Assembly: GCA_019912965.1 (NCBI GenBank)
Contig: JAIOHM010000232.1
Coordinates: 1 to 64,000, forward strand
From: Anaerolineae bacterium
GTDB lineage: Bacteria > Chloroflexota > Anaerolineae > Aggregatilineales > Phototrophicaceae
Direction of reading: 5' to 3'
DNA length: 64,000 bases
Below, piece by piece: positions 26,431-34,808 of this stretch (the stretch's first letter is position 1; each line of letters begins with the position of its first letter). The notes beneath the pieces were generated by a model that was given only the letters and a program-made list of their open reading frames with translations, did not search any database and was not told the origin of the DNA. A program made the translations under genes and the position numbers.

Positions 26431-26946
26431 TCATTGCTCGGAGAGATCAAGTTTCATGAATACCTCATGCGCCATCATCTCTGGCGGGAGTTCAAAGTAA
26501 GGCGCGGTCACTTCAAAACCCAGCGATTGATAAAGTGTCTGCGCTTCCTTCAAAATATCGACCGTACTCAAAAGCATCGTCGTGTAGCCGATCTTGTGGG
26601 CTTCTTCGATCAGCGATTCAACCAATGCCCTGCCAACCTTCTTGCCCCGGAATTGCGGTCGTATCCATAACCGTTTGACCTCGCAAACCCCATCGCTGAG
26701 TTTGTAGAAAGCCACGCACCCCGCAGCTTGGCCGTCATACTGTGCCAGCAGCAGCCGTCCTTCCGGGGGTGCATATTTTCCCGGCAGGCCTGCCATTTCT
26801 TCTGCATACCCGCTCAAAGGCGGCGCATCGTTCAAATCCGGCAAATAATTGTCCACATCCCTGCGTAGAAACTCGAAATATTCCGCGAACAACGCCTGTG
26901 TATCGCGGATTTGCTCATCAGTTACCACCTGCACAATGCGAATCAT
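26431..26946 (-). CDS. GNAT family N-acetyltransferase
   Basis: 171 residues. VKRLWIRPQFRGKKVGRALVE (motif A, Q/R-x-x-G-x-G/A, about residues 92-112) binds acetyl-CoA. Strands GCVAFYKL and LLSTVDILKEAQTLYQSLGF complete the fold (the latter is motif B). It resembles the group of GNAT proteins that carry a long N-terminal helix (VTDEQIRDTQALFAEYFEF). The substrate is unknown. It is convergent with the zinc-finger gene. Confidence 0.88.
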   Translation of the reverse strand: MIRIVQVVTDEQIRDTQALFAEYFEFLRRDVDNYLPDLNDAPPLSGYAEEMAGLPGKYAPPEGRLLLAQYDGQAAGCVAFYKLSDGVCEVKRLWIRPQFRGKKVGRALVESLIEEAHKIGYTTMLLSTVDILKEAQTLYQSLGFEVTAPYFELPPEMMAHEVFMKLDLSEQ

Positions 26947-27086
26947 TCACCCGCTCCCCACCCATCCAATCACCGTTGTATTATCGCATATCCCAGACTA
27001 CCTGCGCTCATCTTATCCTCTACAGTTTATCATCCAACCCTTTTAACGAAGCCATTTTTCAAGCCGAAATTGTATGGGTGCGGACT

Positions 27087-27108
27087 CCCTCCTCGCGTGC
27101 GGGGAGGG
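27087..27108. repeat. GC-rich palindromic repeat, copy 2
   Basis: Identical to bases 1..22 and followed by a similar G-rich tail ending in GGGGTAA. It lies in the 314-base gap between the divergent acetyltransferase and ribulokinase genes. The remainder of that gap holds the ribulokinase promoter and nothing else I can name. Confidence 0.6.
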
Positions 27109-27186
27109 CTGGGGAGGGGTAAAAGCAAATTTATCTCCATTTCCAAAAACTGTTGGAGCGCGAACTGATTTTTTCTTCCTGGCCTA

Positions 27187-27215
27187 TTGTGAGCGTTCAC
27201 AACCCATGTTATAAC
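27187..27215 (+). promoter_or_regulatory. Ribulokinase promoter with overlapping lac-like operator
   Basis: A -35 candidate TTGTGA (27187..27192), a 17-base spacer and -10 TATAAC (27210..27215) precede the kinase ATG by 45 bases. TTGTGAGCGTTCACAA (27187..27202) is a near-perfect inverted repeat overlapping the -35 box. It differs at one base from the core of the symmetric lac operator. A LacI/GalR-type repressor is the likely ligand. Confidence 0.65.
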
Positions 27216-27260
27216 TGAGGCTGCTTTGCAAAATTCAAAAATCATTAGGATTGCATACTT

Positions 27261-28913
27261 ATGTACACAATAGGCGTTGATTTTGGAACCGAGTCCGGGC
27301 GCGCGGTGCTGGTCGATACCCGCGATGGACGCGAAGTGGCGACGGCTGTTCATGCCTATCCCGATGGCGTCATTGACCAAAAGTTACCCGGTAGCGACAA
27401 ACCCCTCCCCCCGGATTGGGCGCTGCAAAACCCCTTCGATTACATTGATGTTCTCAAAAAGACCATTCCGGCAGTGCTCAAGCAGAGTGGCATCAAACCG
27501 GAGGAAGTCGCCGGAATCGCCATCGACTTCACCGCCTGCACCATGATGCCCGCCAAAGCCGATGGCACACCCCTCTGCGGCTTGCCCGAACTGCGTAATC
27601 ATCCCCACGCATGGGTGAAACTCTGGAAGCACCACGCCGCCCAGCCGCAGGCTGACCAGATTAACGAAACCGCCCGCCGGATGGGGCAGGGCTGGCTTGA
27701 TCGTTACGGCGGCAAGATTTCTTCGGAATGGTTCTTCAGCAAAGCCTTACAGATTTTGCAGGAAGCCCCGGATATCTACCGCGCCGCCGACCGTTTGCTG
27801 GAAGCCTCCGATTGGGTCATCTGGCAGTTGTCCGGTAACGAAATTCGCAGCGCCTGTACCGCTGGCTATAAGGCGATGGTGCAGGACGAAGGTTATCCCG
27901 TCCGTGAATATTTCGCCGCGCTCCATCCCGATTTTGCGGATGTCGTGGATACCAAAATGACGCGGACGTTTGGGCAGTTGGGCGCGAAGGCGGGCGGATT
28001 AACCGCGCAGGCAGCCGAATGGACAGGACTCCGCGAAGGCACGCCCGTAGCCGTCGCTAACGTCGATGCCCATGTGACCTACCCGGCGGTGAAAGCCGTC
28101 AAGCCCGGCACGATGGTCATGATTATGGGCACATCCACCTGCCACATGCTGCTAGGCGACCAATTGCAGACCGTCGAAGGCATGTGCGGCGTCGTGCGCG
28201 ATGGCATCATCCCCGGTTATTACGGCTACGAAGCCGGACAAAGTGGCGTGGGTGATATTTTCGCGTGGTTCGTCAATCACGCCGTCCCGCCGGAATATCA
28301 CGAAGCGGCGCAGGCAGCCGGCATGGATTTACACGCCTACTTGGAACACGAAGCCGCCAAACAGAAACCCGGCGAACACGGCCTTATCGCCCTCGATTGG
28401 TGGAACGGCAATCGCTCCACGCTGGTGGACGCTGATCTGACTGGCTTATTGGTCGGTGCGACATTGGCGACCCGTGCCCCCGATATTTACCGCGCCTTGA
28501 TCGAATCCACCGCTTACGGAACGCGCGTCATCATCGAAGCCTTCGAGGGACAGGGTGTTCCGGTGACGGAATTGGTTGCGGCGGGTGGACTGCCAGAGAA
28601 AAATAAACTCCTCGTGCAGATTTACGCTGATGTGACCGGACGTTCACTGCGCTTGGCGGGTTCGCCACAAGCCCCTGCCCTCGGTTCAGCCATGCACGCC
28701 GCTGTTGCCGCCGGACTTTACCCGAACATCGAAGCCGCCGCCGATAAAATGGGCAAGCTCAAGGCTGAGGTGGTGCATCCGATAGCCGAAAATACCGCCG
28801 TTTATGACCAGTTGTACGCCGACTATCGTGTGCTGTATGACTATTTTGGACGGGGCGCGAACGATGTCATGAAGCGCCTGAAGGCCACCCGCCGCGCCGT
28901 TCGTGGTGAATAA
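27261..28913 (+). CDS. araB: Ribulokinase (FGGY carbohydrate kinase)
   Basis: 550 residues, the usual ribulokinase length. The N-terminus is TIGVDFGTESGRAVLVD (phosphate 1 motif); VAGIAIDFTACTM follows and ASDWVIWQLSGNEIRSACTAGYK lies mid-protein. The ATP-binding C-terminal half has MVMIMGTSTCHMLL and LVAAGGLPEKNKLLVQIYAD. It phosphorylates ribulose, expected to be L-ribulose made from L-arabinose. No araA or araD genes are adjacent, so it is encoded alone under a LacI-type site. A strong hairpin follows the gene. Confidence 0.9.
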   Translation: MYTIGVDFGTESGRAVLVDTRDGREVATAVHAYPDGVIDQKLPGSDKPLPPDWALQNPFDYIDVLKKTIPAVLKQSGIKPEEVAGIAIDFTACTMMPAKADGTPLCGLPELRNHPHAWVKLWKHHAAQPQADQINETARRMGQGWLDRYGGKISSEWFFSKALQILQEAPDIYRAADRLLEASDWVIWQLSGNEIRSACTAGYKAMVQDEGYPVREYFAALHPDFADVVDTKMTRTFGQLGAKAGGLTAQAAEWTGLREGTPVAVANVDAHVTYPAVKAVKPGTMVMIMGTSTCHMLLGDQLQTVEGMCGVVRDGIIPGYYGYEAGQSGVGDIFAWFVNHAVPPEYHEAAQAAGMDLHAYLEHEAAKQKPGEHGLIALDWWNGNRSTLVDADLTGLLVGATLATRAPDIYRALIESTAYGTRVIIEAFEGQGVPVTELVAAGGLPEKNKLLVQIYADVTGRSLRLAGSPQAPALGSAMHAAVAAGLYPNIEAAADKMGKLKAEVVHPIAENTAVYDQLYADYRVLYDYFGRGANDVMKRLKATRRAVRGE

Positions 28914-28923
28914 TGCGTTTCCT

Positions 28924-28955
28924 GTTGGGGCGTCCATCATTTTGGACGCCCCAAC
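28924..28955. terminator. Bidirectional hairpin between convergent genes
   Basis: GTTGGGGCGTCCA and its exact complement form a perfect 13-bp stem with a TCATTT loop. It sits in the 47-base gap between the ribulokinase stop and the stop of the convergent secreted protein, so it can serve both. Confidence 0.7.
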
Positions 28956-28960
28956 ATCAT

Positions 28961-30043
28961 CTACTCACCCGCAAACTGATACAGTCGCAAACGGCTGTAA
29001 TTAAAAAGGCACGGAGTCCCACCGCCAGCCCCTTCACCCTGATACGAATGCAGAGTCATAAAACCGGAGTTATCCGGCAGCCACGCCACCCCCGCCAGAG
29101 GCAGATTGCCGCTGCTCTGATAATTCAGATCGCTTATATCATTCCCTGTGTTCAGGCATTCGGTCAGTGGCTTGGGGTCTTCGGAGAATCGCACGGCTGG
29201 ACTGCTGATGCCCGTTTCCAGATTCAGCAGGCTCAATTCGGTATCGCCCACCTGTAATGCTGCATACTGCCCATCCGGGTTGGGGTAGAGGAAGGGACTC
29301 GGCACAGGGAAGCTGGTGAGCAGTTCCCCATCCGGCAGGCTGTAGACATCCAGCGTCGAAGCATAATTCTCGACATCATCGAAGTCATCCAGTTTTGCGG
29401 CATACAACCGCGTCCCATCCGCCGAAAACGATGGGAAAATGTTGAAATCTTCCACTTCAATCGCCATCAATTCCGTCTCGGTCTGCAAATCAATCAGGTG
29501 TAGACTGGTTTCCCCGATTACCGCCCCCAACGTATGATCGTGATTGTAAACCGTCGTTTCCGGGTATTCCGTAAACTGGCGGAACAAGGCGTTCAGCGAG
29601 TCGTTGGTCTTCAAAGTCGCTTCCCCGTTCTCCAGCGAAACCAGCAGCGTCAAACTGTCATAAGTCTCCATCGCGTAGTAGCGGATGCTCAAATCGCCAT
29701 CCGGGGTAAACGCCAGCGGATTCACATACCAGTCCACAAAACCATCTTTCAGCGGCGTCAGGACATCGGCAAAATCGTTCGTCTCGTCATTGACGGGTGT
29801 CCCATCCGCGACTTGGAATCCGCGCAGCCGGAAATTACGGCCAGAGCAGCTATCCATCAATACCCAGATGACCGTCTGATCCGGGGCAAGCGTCGCGCTC
29901 ACCGGACAATCGAATCCAATGTCGTACTCCACCGTCAGGCTTAAGTTTGCGTCTTGTGCGTGGCTGTACAGCGCGGTGCTGCCGAACAAAATCATCATGA
30001 CCGCGATGAGGGATAAGGATTTTAGGGATGGCTTTTGGGACAT
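28961..30043 (-). CDS. Secreted beta-propeller-like protein
   Basis: 360 residues. The signal peptide (about 1-29) ends at YSHAQDA. The rest has repeated strand patterns of a WD40/TolB-like propeller: ADGTRLYAAKLDDFDD, NPDGQYAALQVGDTELSLLNL and LPDNSGFMTLHSYQGEG. Several Cys (DCPVSA, DSCSG, CLNTG, PCLFNY) could form disulfides outside the membrane. No catalytic motif is visible. It probably binds a ligand or protein at the cell surface. It is similar in style to 54886..56694 but shorter. Confidence 0.65.
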   Translation of the reverse strand: MSQKPSLKSLSLIAVMMILFGSTALYSHAQDANLSLTVEYDIGFDCPVSATLAPDQTVIWVLMDSCSGRNFRLRGFQVADGTPVNDETNDFADVLTPLKDGFVDWYVNPLAFTPDGDLSIRYYAMETYDSLTLLVSLENGEATLKTNDSLNALFRQFTEYPETTVYNHDHTLGAVIGETSLHLIDLQTETELMAIEVEDFNIFPSFSADGTRLYAAKLDDFDDVENYASTLDVYSLPDGELLTSFPVPSPFLYPNPDGQYAALQVGDTELSLLNLETGISSPAVRFSEDPKPLTECLNTGNDISDLNYQSSGNLPLAGVAWLPDNSGFMTLHSYQGEGAGGGTPCLFNYSRLRLYQFAGE

Positions 30044-30153
30044 AACCGCCTCGTTTGATAAACCGTTGGTATGTCCATTTTATGCAGACCGCCGCCCATG
30101 ACCAAATGACTTTTGTAGGGGCATCTATCCTCATGTACAGGTCTTTTTGAGCG

Positions 30154-30212
30154 CGCGTTTTGCCATAATCGATCCTACGCCTGTTAAACAGGTGGGAACA
30201 GGTAAAATTACA
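30154..30212 (-). repeat. 59-bp dispersed intergenic repeat, copy B
   Basis: The reverse complement matches 3087..3145 in about 52 of 59 bases. It lies in the 229-base gap between the secreted propeller gene start and the chrA stop, in the orientation of chrA transcription. It contains the same CCTGTTTA-CAGG mini-hairpin. No other feature is seen in the gap. Confidence 0.75.
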
Positions 30213-30272
30213 TTCCAGATTTCAGGTCGTTTCTGAACGATTTTGCAACCGCGATTTAACCACAGATTTCAC

Positions 30273-31505
30273 CTATATCCCGGATACCAATAGCCCAGCA
30301 GCAGCCGCGCCGATGACGACAATGGGGACATTCAGCTTTGATTTCCAGCGAAATAAAATCACTAATCCGATTGTGAAGATCACCAGCGCAGGCCAATCGG
30401 TGATGGCAACACGCAGCAGCCCCAGCGTGGTCGCTGCAATCAACCCGACGACGCCCGCCGTCACGCCATCCAGAAAGCTGTGCAGGGCAGTGTTAGCAAT
30501 CAGCCGTTCCATCAGATTGTGTCCGAGGAGCGTGAAAGCAAATGCAGGCAGGAAAATGCCAAGCGTCACCGCCACCGCGCCAGCCAGTCCACCACCGAGA
30601 TAACCCACAAACGTCCCGAAAATCACCAACGGCGCGGGCAGGATTCCCGAAAGCGCCAGCCCATCCAAAAACTGGGCGTTACTCATCCACCCGCCTGTTA
30701 TTACCGCGTCGTGTTGCAAATACGGAATGACCGTGTACGCCCCGCCGAACGTGAGCAGTCCAGCGCGCAGCCCGGAGCCAAACAGACTTCCTATGGATGC
30801 CGCCTCACTCGCATTTGCAGATGCCGTAACGGACACGGCGTTTGGAGTATTGAGTGCGGTTAAACCCCACAAAACAATCCCGATCAGGGCTATTGTTCCC
30901 AGAACAGCCGCCAGCCTCATGCGTTGGTGTTTGACCAGCCCATAAATTACGCCAGCGAGTGCCAGTGTCACCACAAAATTGACGCCGACGAATTGTGCTG
31001 AAAATCCAAGTATGGCGATGCCCCACAGCGGACGATCATGCAGCGCGTGTCCGCCAATGCGATGCACCGCCCGCACAATCAGCGCCCCAACCACCGCCTG
31101 CATTCCGTAAAAAGCGCCCGCGAACAGCGCCGATTGAATGCCATAGGTCATATAAAACCATGACAGCAGGAGCATCAAGACGAATCCGGGCAGCATAAAC
31201 CCCAAACCCGCCAGTAGTCCGCCAATGTGTCCGCGCGCCTGCATCCCGAAATACACACACAGTTCATGCGCTTCCGGCCCCGGCAAAACCTGATAAACCG
31301 CCAGCACCCGGTTAAACCGTTCGCTGCTGACCCACCGTTCTTCATCCACCAGTTCTTGCCGGAGCATCGCAATCTGGGCAACTGGCCCGCCCCATGCTAA
31401 CGCGCCGAAACGCAGAAAGCGCAGAAATAATCGGCTGTACGATTCGCGGGGTGGGGCGGTTTCAACCGCGACGGGCGATGCGTTCTGGATGGCATCAGCC
31501 GTCAT
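30273..31505 (-). CDS. chrA: Chromate transporter ChrA
   Basis: 410 residues from the ATG at 31505, which overlaps the upstream stop as ATGA; the open frame extends further but there it is shadow sequence. The two CHR domains are visible: FLRFGALAWGGPVAQIAML with QVLPGPEAHELCVYFG in the first, and FGSGLRAGLLTFGGAYTVIPYLQ with LALSGILPAPLVIFGTFVG in the second. There are about 10-12 membrane segments. It exports chromate in exchange or with proton drive. It is the last gene of the chromate operon 30273..34581. Confidence 0.93.
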   Translation of the reverse strand: MTADAIQNASPVAVETAPPRESYSRLFLRFLRFGALAWGGPVAQIAMLRQELVDEERWVSSERFNRVLAVYQVLPGPEAHELCVYFGMQARGHIGGLLAGLGFMLPGFVLMLLLSWFYMTYGIQSALFAGAFYGMQAVVGALIVRAVHRIGGHALHDRPLWGIAILGFSAQFVGVNFVVTLALAGVIYGLVKHQRMRLAAVLGTIALIGIVLWGLTALNTPNAVSVTASANASEAASIGSLFGSGLRAGLLTFGGAYTVIPYLQHDAVITGGWMSNAQFLDGLALSGILPAPLVIFGTFVGYLGGGLAGAVAVTLGIFLPAFAFTLLGHNLMERLIANTALHSFLDGVTAGVVGLIAATTLGLLRVAITDWPALVIFTIGLVILFRWKSKLNVPIVVIGAAAAGLLVSGI

Positions 31506-31903
31506 GATTGCACGCGCAGTTCGGTAATCAACTGCTCTACGCGGGCCCGGATGAGGACGCGGGCTTGTTCCGGCATCTGGCTGACCATCGGCACATCCAG
31601 CCACCATTCAATATTTTCTGGCGCGATGTTCAGTGCTTCGGCGGTGCAGCCCATTGAGATGATGTGCGCCGCGTTTTGTAAATCCTCTGCGGTGACACGG
31701 CGCGGCACAACCCCCGAAACGTCCAGCCCTTCCTGTGCCAGCATCTCCCGCACCACAGGCGAAACCGTTTCGGACGGTTCTGTCCCCGCCGAGTCTGCCT
31801 CAAACGGAAGCCCTTCTTGCACTGCAAATTGGTTGAAGTAGGCGGCAGCAATCACGCTCTTGGCGGCATTGTGGGGGCAGAGAAAGAGAATTTTCTGATT
31901 CAT
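31502..31903 (-). CDS. LMW protein-tyrosine-phosphatase / ArsC-like protein with altered P-loop
   Basis: 133 residues from the ATG at 31903, chosen for its AAGGAGA site and because it overlaps the upstream stop as ATGA. KILFLCPHNAAKSVIAAAYF has the fold and place of the LMW phosphatase P-loop, but C-x5-R is replaced by C-x5-K (Cys9...Lys15). DVPMVSQMPEQARV sits where the Asp-Pro general acid is expected, but the Asp is followed by Val. Members of this family occur in arsenate and chromate operons. With the Arg missing, a classical phosphatase mechanism is doubtful. It may bind or reduce an oxyanion differently. Confidence 0.8.
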   Translation of the reverse strand: MNQKILFLCPHNAAKSVIAAAYFNQFAVQEGLPFEADSAGTEPSETVSPVVREMLAQEGLDVSGVVPRRVTAEDLQNAAHIISMGCTAEALNIAPENIEWWLDVPMVSQMPEQARVLIRARVEQLITELRVQS

Positions 31904-32352
31904 GATACGGTCTCCTTTTTGCTCACGCGCTCCTGACAAGCCGCATACAGGCAGTCATATACCCCGAAGCCAAATTCCAGCCGTTTTTCCAACGACCAAT
32001 CCAGCAAATGCCAGCCGTTAGCGATCTGGCGCACACCTTCACCCTCCGGTGCAGCATCCCGGTCTTGCGTATCAGCCGCGCGGACGATCTTCGCCAATTC
32101 CAGCAGCGCCGGGTCAGTCAGCTTATACACGCGGATGAACGATTCAAAAGACGAACTGCCCTCATAATGCCCCAATTCCACACCGGACACATCATAAGGC
32201 AGCGCCCCTTCGCGCTCCGCCGTCGCCATCACCTGATCGGCGGGTACAAACAGCAGTTCGGCGGCGGGGTCGATAAATTTCCTGATGAGCCACGGGCAGG
32301 CGACCCGATCAACTTTCGGTTTCTCGCGCGTAACAAATTTCGCAGACATCAT
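31900..32352 (-). CDS. ChrB C-terminal-domain protein, paralogue 2
   Basis: 150 residues matching the C-terminal half of chromate-resistance protein ChrB: VDRVACPWLIRKFIDPAAELLF, then ELGHYEGSSSFESFI and a final ANGWHLLDWSLEKR. The Cys in ACPWLI and the conserved His residues could bind metal or chromate. Its start overlaps the previous stop (ATGA at 32349..32352) and its stop overlaps the next start (ATGA at 31900..31903). It is the second of two adjacent ChrB-C paralogues. Confidence 0.88.
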   Translation of the reverse strand: MMSAKFVTREKPKVDRVACPWLIRKFIDPAAELLFVPADQVMATAEREGALPYDVSGVELGHYEGSSSFESFIRVYKLTDPALLELAKIVRAADTQDRDAAPEGEGVRQIANGWHLLDWSLEKRLEFGFGVYDCLYAACQERVSKKETVS

Positions 32353-32789
32353 TGCTTCTCCTGATTGAGTGCTTGATTTTCAGAAGCCAATTGGGCATAC
32401 AGCGCGTCGTACAGCAAACGCCCCCGTTCCAACGCTGTGTGATCGTCCGGGCTGATGCGGCGGATTCCCTGACACAACACATCCAGCCCCGCCGCTGCTG
32501 GCTCGACCATCACCTCTTGAATCACATCCGCCTCGTCAATGATGCTGGCGATTCGGCGCAAAACCGGGTCATCCAGTTTGTATTCCCGCAGCATCGTATG
32601 GAAAGTACAGTGACCGTGATGATGGGTCAGCCGCACACCCGGAATATCGAAAGGTTCATAACCTTCCGGGGGCGGCGTTTGCCCCGCCGGAATAAAACTG
32701 AACTCGGCGTTTGGGTCGATAAACCGCAAAATCAACCAGCCGCAGCCCATCCGATCAACACCAATGTTTTCCCACGTTACCCATTTCAT
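32349..32789 (-). CDS. ChrB C-terminal-domain protein, paralogue 1
   Basis: 146 residues with the same family pattern: VDRMGCGWLILRFIDPNAEFSF, RLTHHHGHCTFHTMLREY and a following ADVIQEVMVEPAAAGLDVL. Compared with its neighbour it has an extra His cluster (THHHGHC), a probable metal or oxyanion site. The proteins share the D-R-x-x-C-x-W-L-I core but are clearly diverged. It is joined to both neighbours by ATGA overlaps. In many bacteria this domain is fused to ChrB-N, which here is a separate gene upstream. Confidence 0.88.
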   Translation of the reverse strand: MKWVTWENIGVDRMGCGWLILRFIDPNAEFSFIPAGQTPPPEGYEPFDIPGVRLTHHHGHCTFHTMLREYKLDDPVLRRIASIIDEADVIQEVMVEPAAAGLDVLCQGIRRISPDDHTALERGRLLYDALYAQLASENQALNQEKQ

Positions 32790-33220
32790 GAGCCTGATCC
32801 TCTACTTTCAAGCAGTATTTCTCGCACCTGTTCCCCCAATGGCGATTGAAAATAATCCTGCCGTTTAACCTGTTGATAGCGTTTCGATAAGGCCGGGAGG
32901 TCTGCATCCGGCTGGTTCAGATCAGCCAATATTTCACGATAACTGCTATCCACCTGTTCCATAAACTGCTTTTCGAGTTCGATGTCCTGCCCGGTGAATA
33001 CCTGCTGCGCCTCCCAAAGCGTCGCTTCGCCGCCTTCCATCTGTTTGACTTCGGTGGTCAGCCATTGCAATTTTTCGCGCGTCTGGGGTGTGGCGGGCAG
33101 CACCCACGCCATATCATGCAGCGCTATCGCCCCCAAGCCCTTCAGCTTGCGCCACACATACACCCGCCGCGCCGAGGGTTCATTCGGAACTTTATACGTG
33201 AACAATAACCAGGTTGTCAT
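32786..33220 (-). CDS. ChrB N-terminal-domain protein
   Basis: 144 residues matching the N-terminal part of ChrB: TWLLFTYKVPNEPSARRVYVWRKLKGLGA, then DMAWVLPATPQTREKLQWL. This region is PaaX-like, with a winged-helix flavour, and is thought to take part in chromate-responsive control. The C-terminal 50 residues are a charged helix (LSKRYQQVKRQDYF). It follows the MFS gene by 20 bases and overlaps ChrB-C by four (ATGA at 32786..32789). It may be the operon's regulator. Confidence 0.85.
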   Translation of the reverse strand: MTTWLLFTYKVPNEPSARRVYVWRKLKGLGAIALHDMAWVLPATPQTREKLQWLTTEVKQMEGGEATLWEAQQVFTGQDIELEKQFMEQVDSSYREILADLNQPDADLPALSKRYQQVKRQDYFQSPLGEQVREILLESRGSGS

Positions 33221-33240
33221 CTAATTTGCTCGTCAATACT

Positions 33241-34581
33241 TTAGGCCAGTGATGGTTTTTGCTCGACAGCATCTGCATCCGGCAGCGTGTTTTCGATATG
33301 ATACAGTGCCGGAATCGCATAACTGGCAATCGGGAAAATCACCCCAACGATAGCAGTGAGCAAAATCAGCAGCGATATGCCCGCCCCCGGCCCTATGCCG
33401 ACTAATCCGCCGAAAATAGGCGCAAGGCTGCCATTGACCGCCATCGAGGGTTCAAACAAACGGTCGCTCAACGGGCCGGAGATCAACACCGCCAGAGGGA
33501 AAGTGAGCTGCCCGGTGAAGCGTCGTGCCGCGAAAACCCGTCCCTGCACATCCGGGGGCGTTTTCGCCTGCCAGATCGCTTGATTAGAAGCGTTCGCCAC
33601 TGCGATGAAGAACAACACCACAAACCCGCCAATCGACCAGACGACCACCTCTTGTCCAAGTCCCAATAAAGCGCGTCCCACAGCAATCAGGATGATGCCC
33701 CCAAGTACGCCATGAATCCGCTGCTTCGGGCCGCCCCAAATGCTCATCACCAAACCACCAACCACCCCACCTGCCGCCATGACTGAAGCGACGATGCCCA
33801 ACGCAACTTCGTCGTTGCCCGTCCGCGCCAGCACCAGCGGTGTGCGTAAAACGGTGCTCATCCCCAACATCAGATTAACCATCAAAAAGTTCGCTTGTAA
33901 GCCCAACAAACCGGGACGCTCCAGCATAAAGCGAAAACCGTAAGAGATTTCTTTCCAAAATCCCCGTCCGGCTTTTTTGCCCGTCTCGGAAAGTGCAGGC
34001 TGCGGAATCGGGATCAGCAGCAGGGTGATAATCGCCACACCGAAGCTCAAAATATCAATCAGCATGATGCCTTCCAGCTTCACAATCCCGATCAGCATTG
34101 CCGCCAGCAGCGGTGCTAGCACCCGTGAACCATCGTCGGCTAACGCAAGCATGGCACTGGTACGGGCATAATGTTTCTTATCAACCATCAGCGAGATGGT
34201 GGAAGAATAAGCCGGAAATTGGAAAGCCTCGAACACGCTGGACAATGCCGCTATCGCGTACAGATGCCAAATTTGCAGCGCATCACCCCGCAGCAGGACA
34301 AAGATGATGATGGTCAACAACCCCGTTGCAAAGTCACTCGCCATCATCATCACTTTACGATTCCAACGATCCACCAGTACGCCCGCAATCGGGCTGAACA
34401 AAACGCGCGGTAAGGTCGAAAAGAAAATCATGGTGGTAAAGGTGGTCGCCAACCCCGTTTGCTCATATAGCCAAATCCCCACCGCAAACCGCGTCAACGC
34501 TGACCCAATCAGCGAGACAAACTGCCCTGTCCAAATAATGCTAAAGGCTGGCATTCCTGTGATCTGTATCTTAAACATCAT
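33241..34581 (-). CDS. MFS efflux transporter
   Basis: 446 residues with about 12 membrane segments. The N-terminus (FSIIWTGQFVSLIGSALTRF) and LFSPIAGVLVDRWNRKVMMM (the MFS motif A loop between helices 2 and 3) place it in the macrolide-efflux/EntS-like group. It is the first gene of the set of six that ends with chrA, 20 bases before ChrB-N, so cotranscription is likely. The role may be drug or metal-complex efflux. Two operator-like repeats lie just upstream of the start. Two ATG codons (34581, 34578) are possible. Confidence 0.9.
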   Translation of the reverse strand: MMFKIQITGMPAFSIIWTGQFVSLIGSALTRFAVGIWLYEQTGLATTFTTMIFFSTLPRVLFSPIAGVLVDRWNRKVMMMASDFATGLLTIIIFVLLRGDALQIWHLYAIAALSSVFEAFQFPAYSSTISLMVDKKHYARTSAMLALADDGSRVLAPLLAAMLIGIVKLEGIMLIDILSFGVAIITLLLIPIPQPALSETGKKAGRGFWKEISYGFRFMLERPGLLGLQANFLMVNLMLGMSTVLRTPLVLARTGNDEVALGIVASVMAAGGVVGGLVMSIWGGPKQRIHGVLGGIILIAVGRALLGLGQEVVVWSIGGFVVLFFIAVANASNQAIWQAKTPPDVQGRVFAARRFTGQLTFPLAVLISGPLSDRLFEPSMAVNGSLAPIFGGLVGIGPGAGISLLILLTAIVGVIFPIASYAIPALYHIENTLPDADAVEQKPSLA

Positions 34582-34598
34582 GTTTAGGCCTAAATAAA

Positions 34599-34631
34599 TG
34601 TAACCGCAGTTACAATGTAACTATGGTTACA
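34599..34631. promoter_or_regulatory. Tandem operator-like inverted repeats before the MFS-chr operon
   Basis: Two 16-bp sites with the same TGTAAC-N4-GTTACA design lie at 34599..34614 and 34616..34631, one base apart, so their centres are 17 bp apart. A separate palindrome TTTAGGCCTAAA lies at 34583..34594. They lie 18-50 bases upstream of the MFS start, which suits a dimeric repressor of the TetR or PadR kind. No such regulator gene is next to them. Confidence 0.65.
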
Positions 34632-34808
34632 AAATAGCACGAAACAGACTCCGATGTCAACAGGCGGTTGTCATGAATAAATTCACGACTGCCGTTGATG
34701 ACATTCTTTCAATAACCCCACTCAAGCGGAAAATCCCAGAATTATGGGATGGCTTGCCGGGTTTGTTCAGATGCAAAATGGCTTTAAACAGAGCGAGAGG
34801 AAACCACG

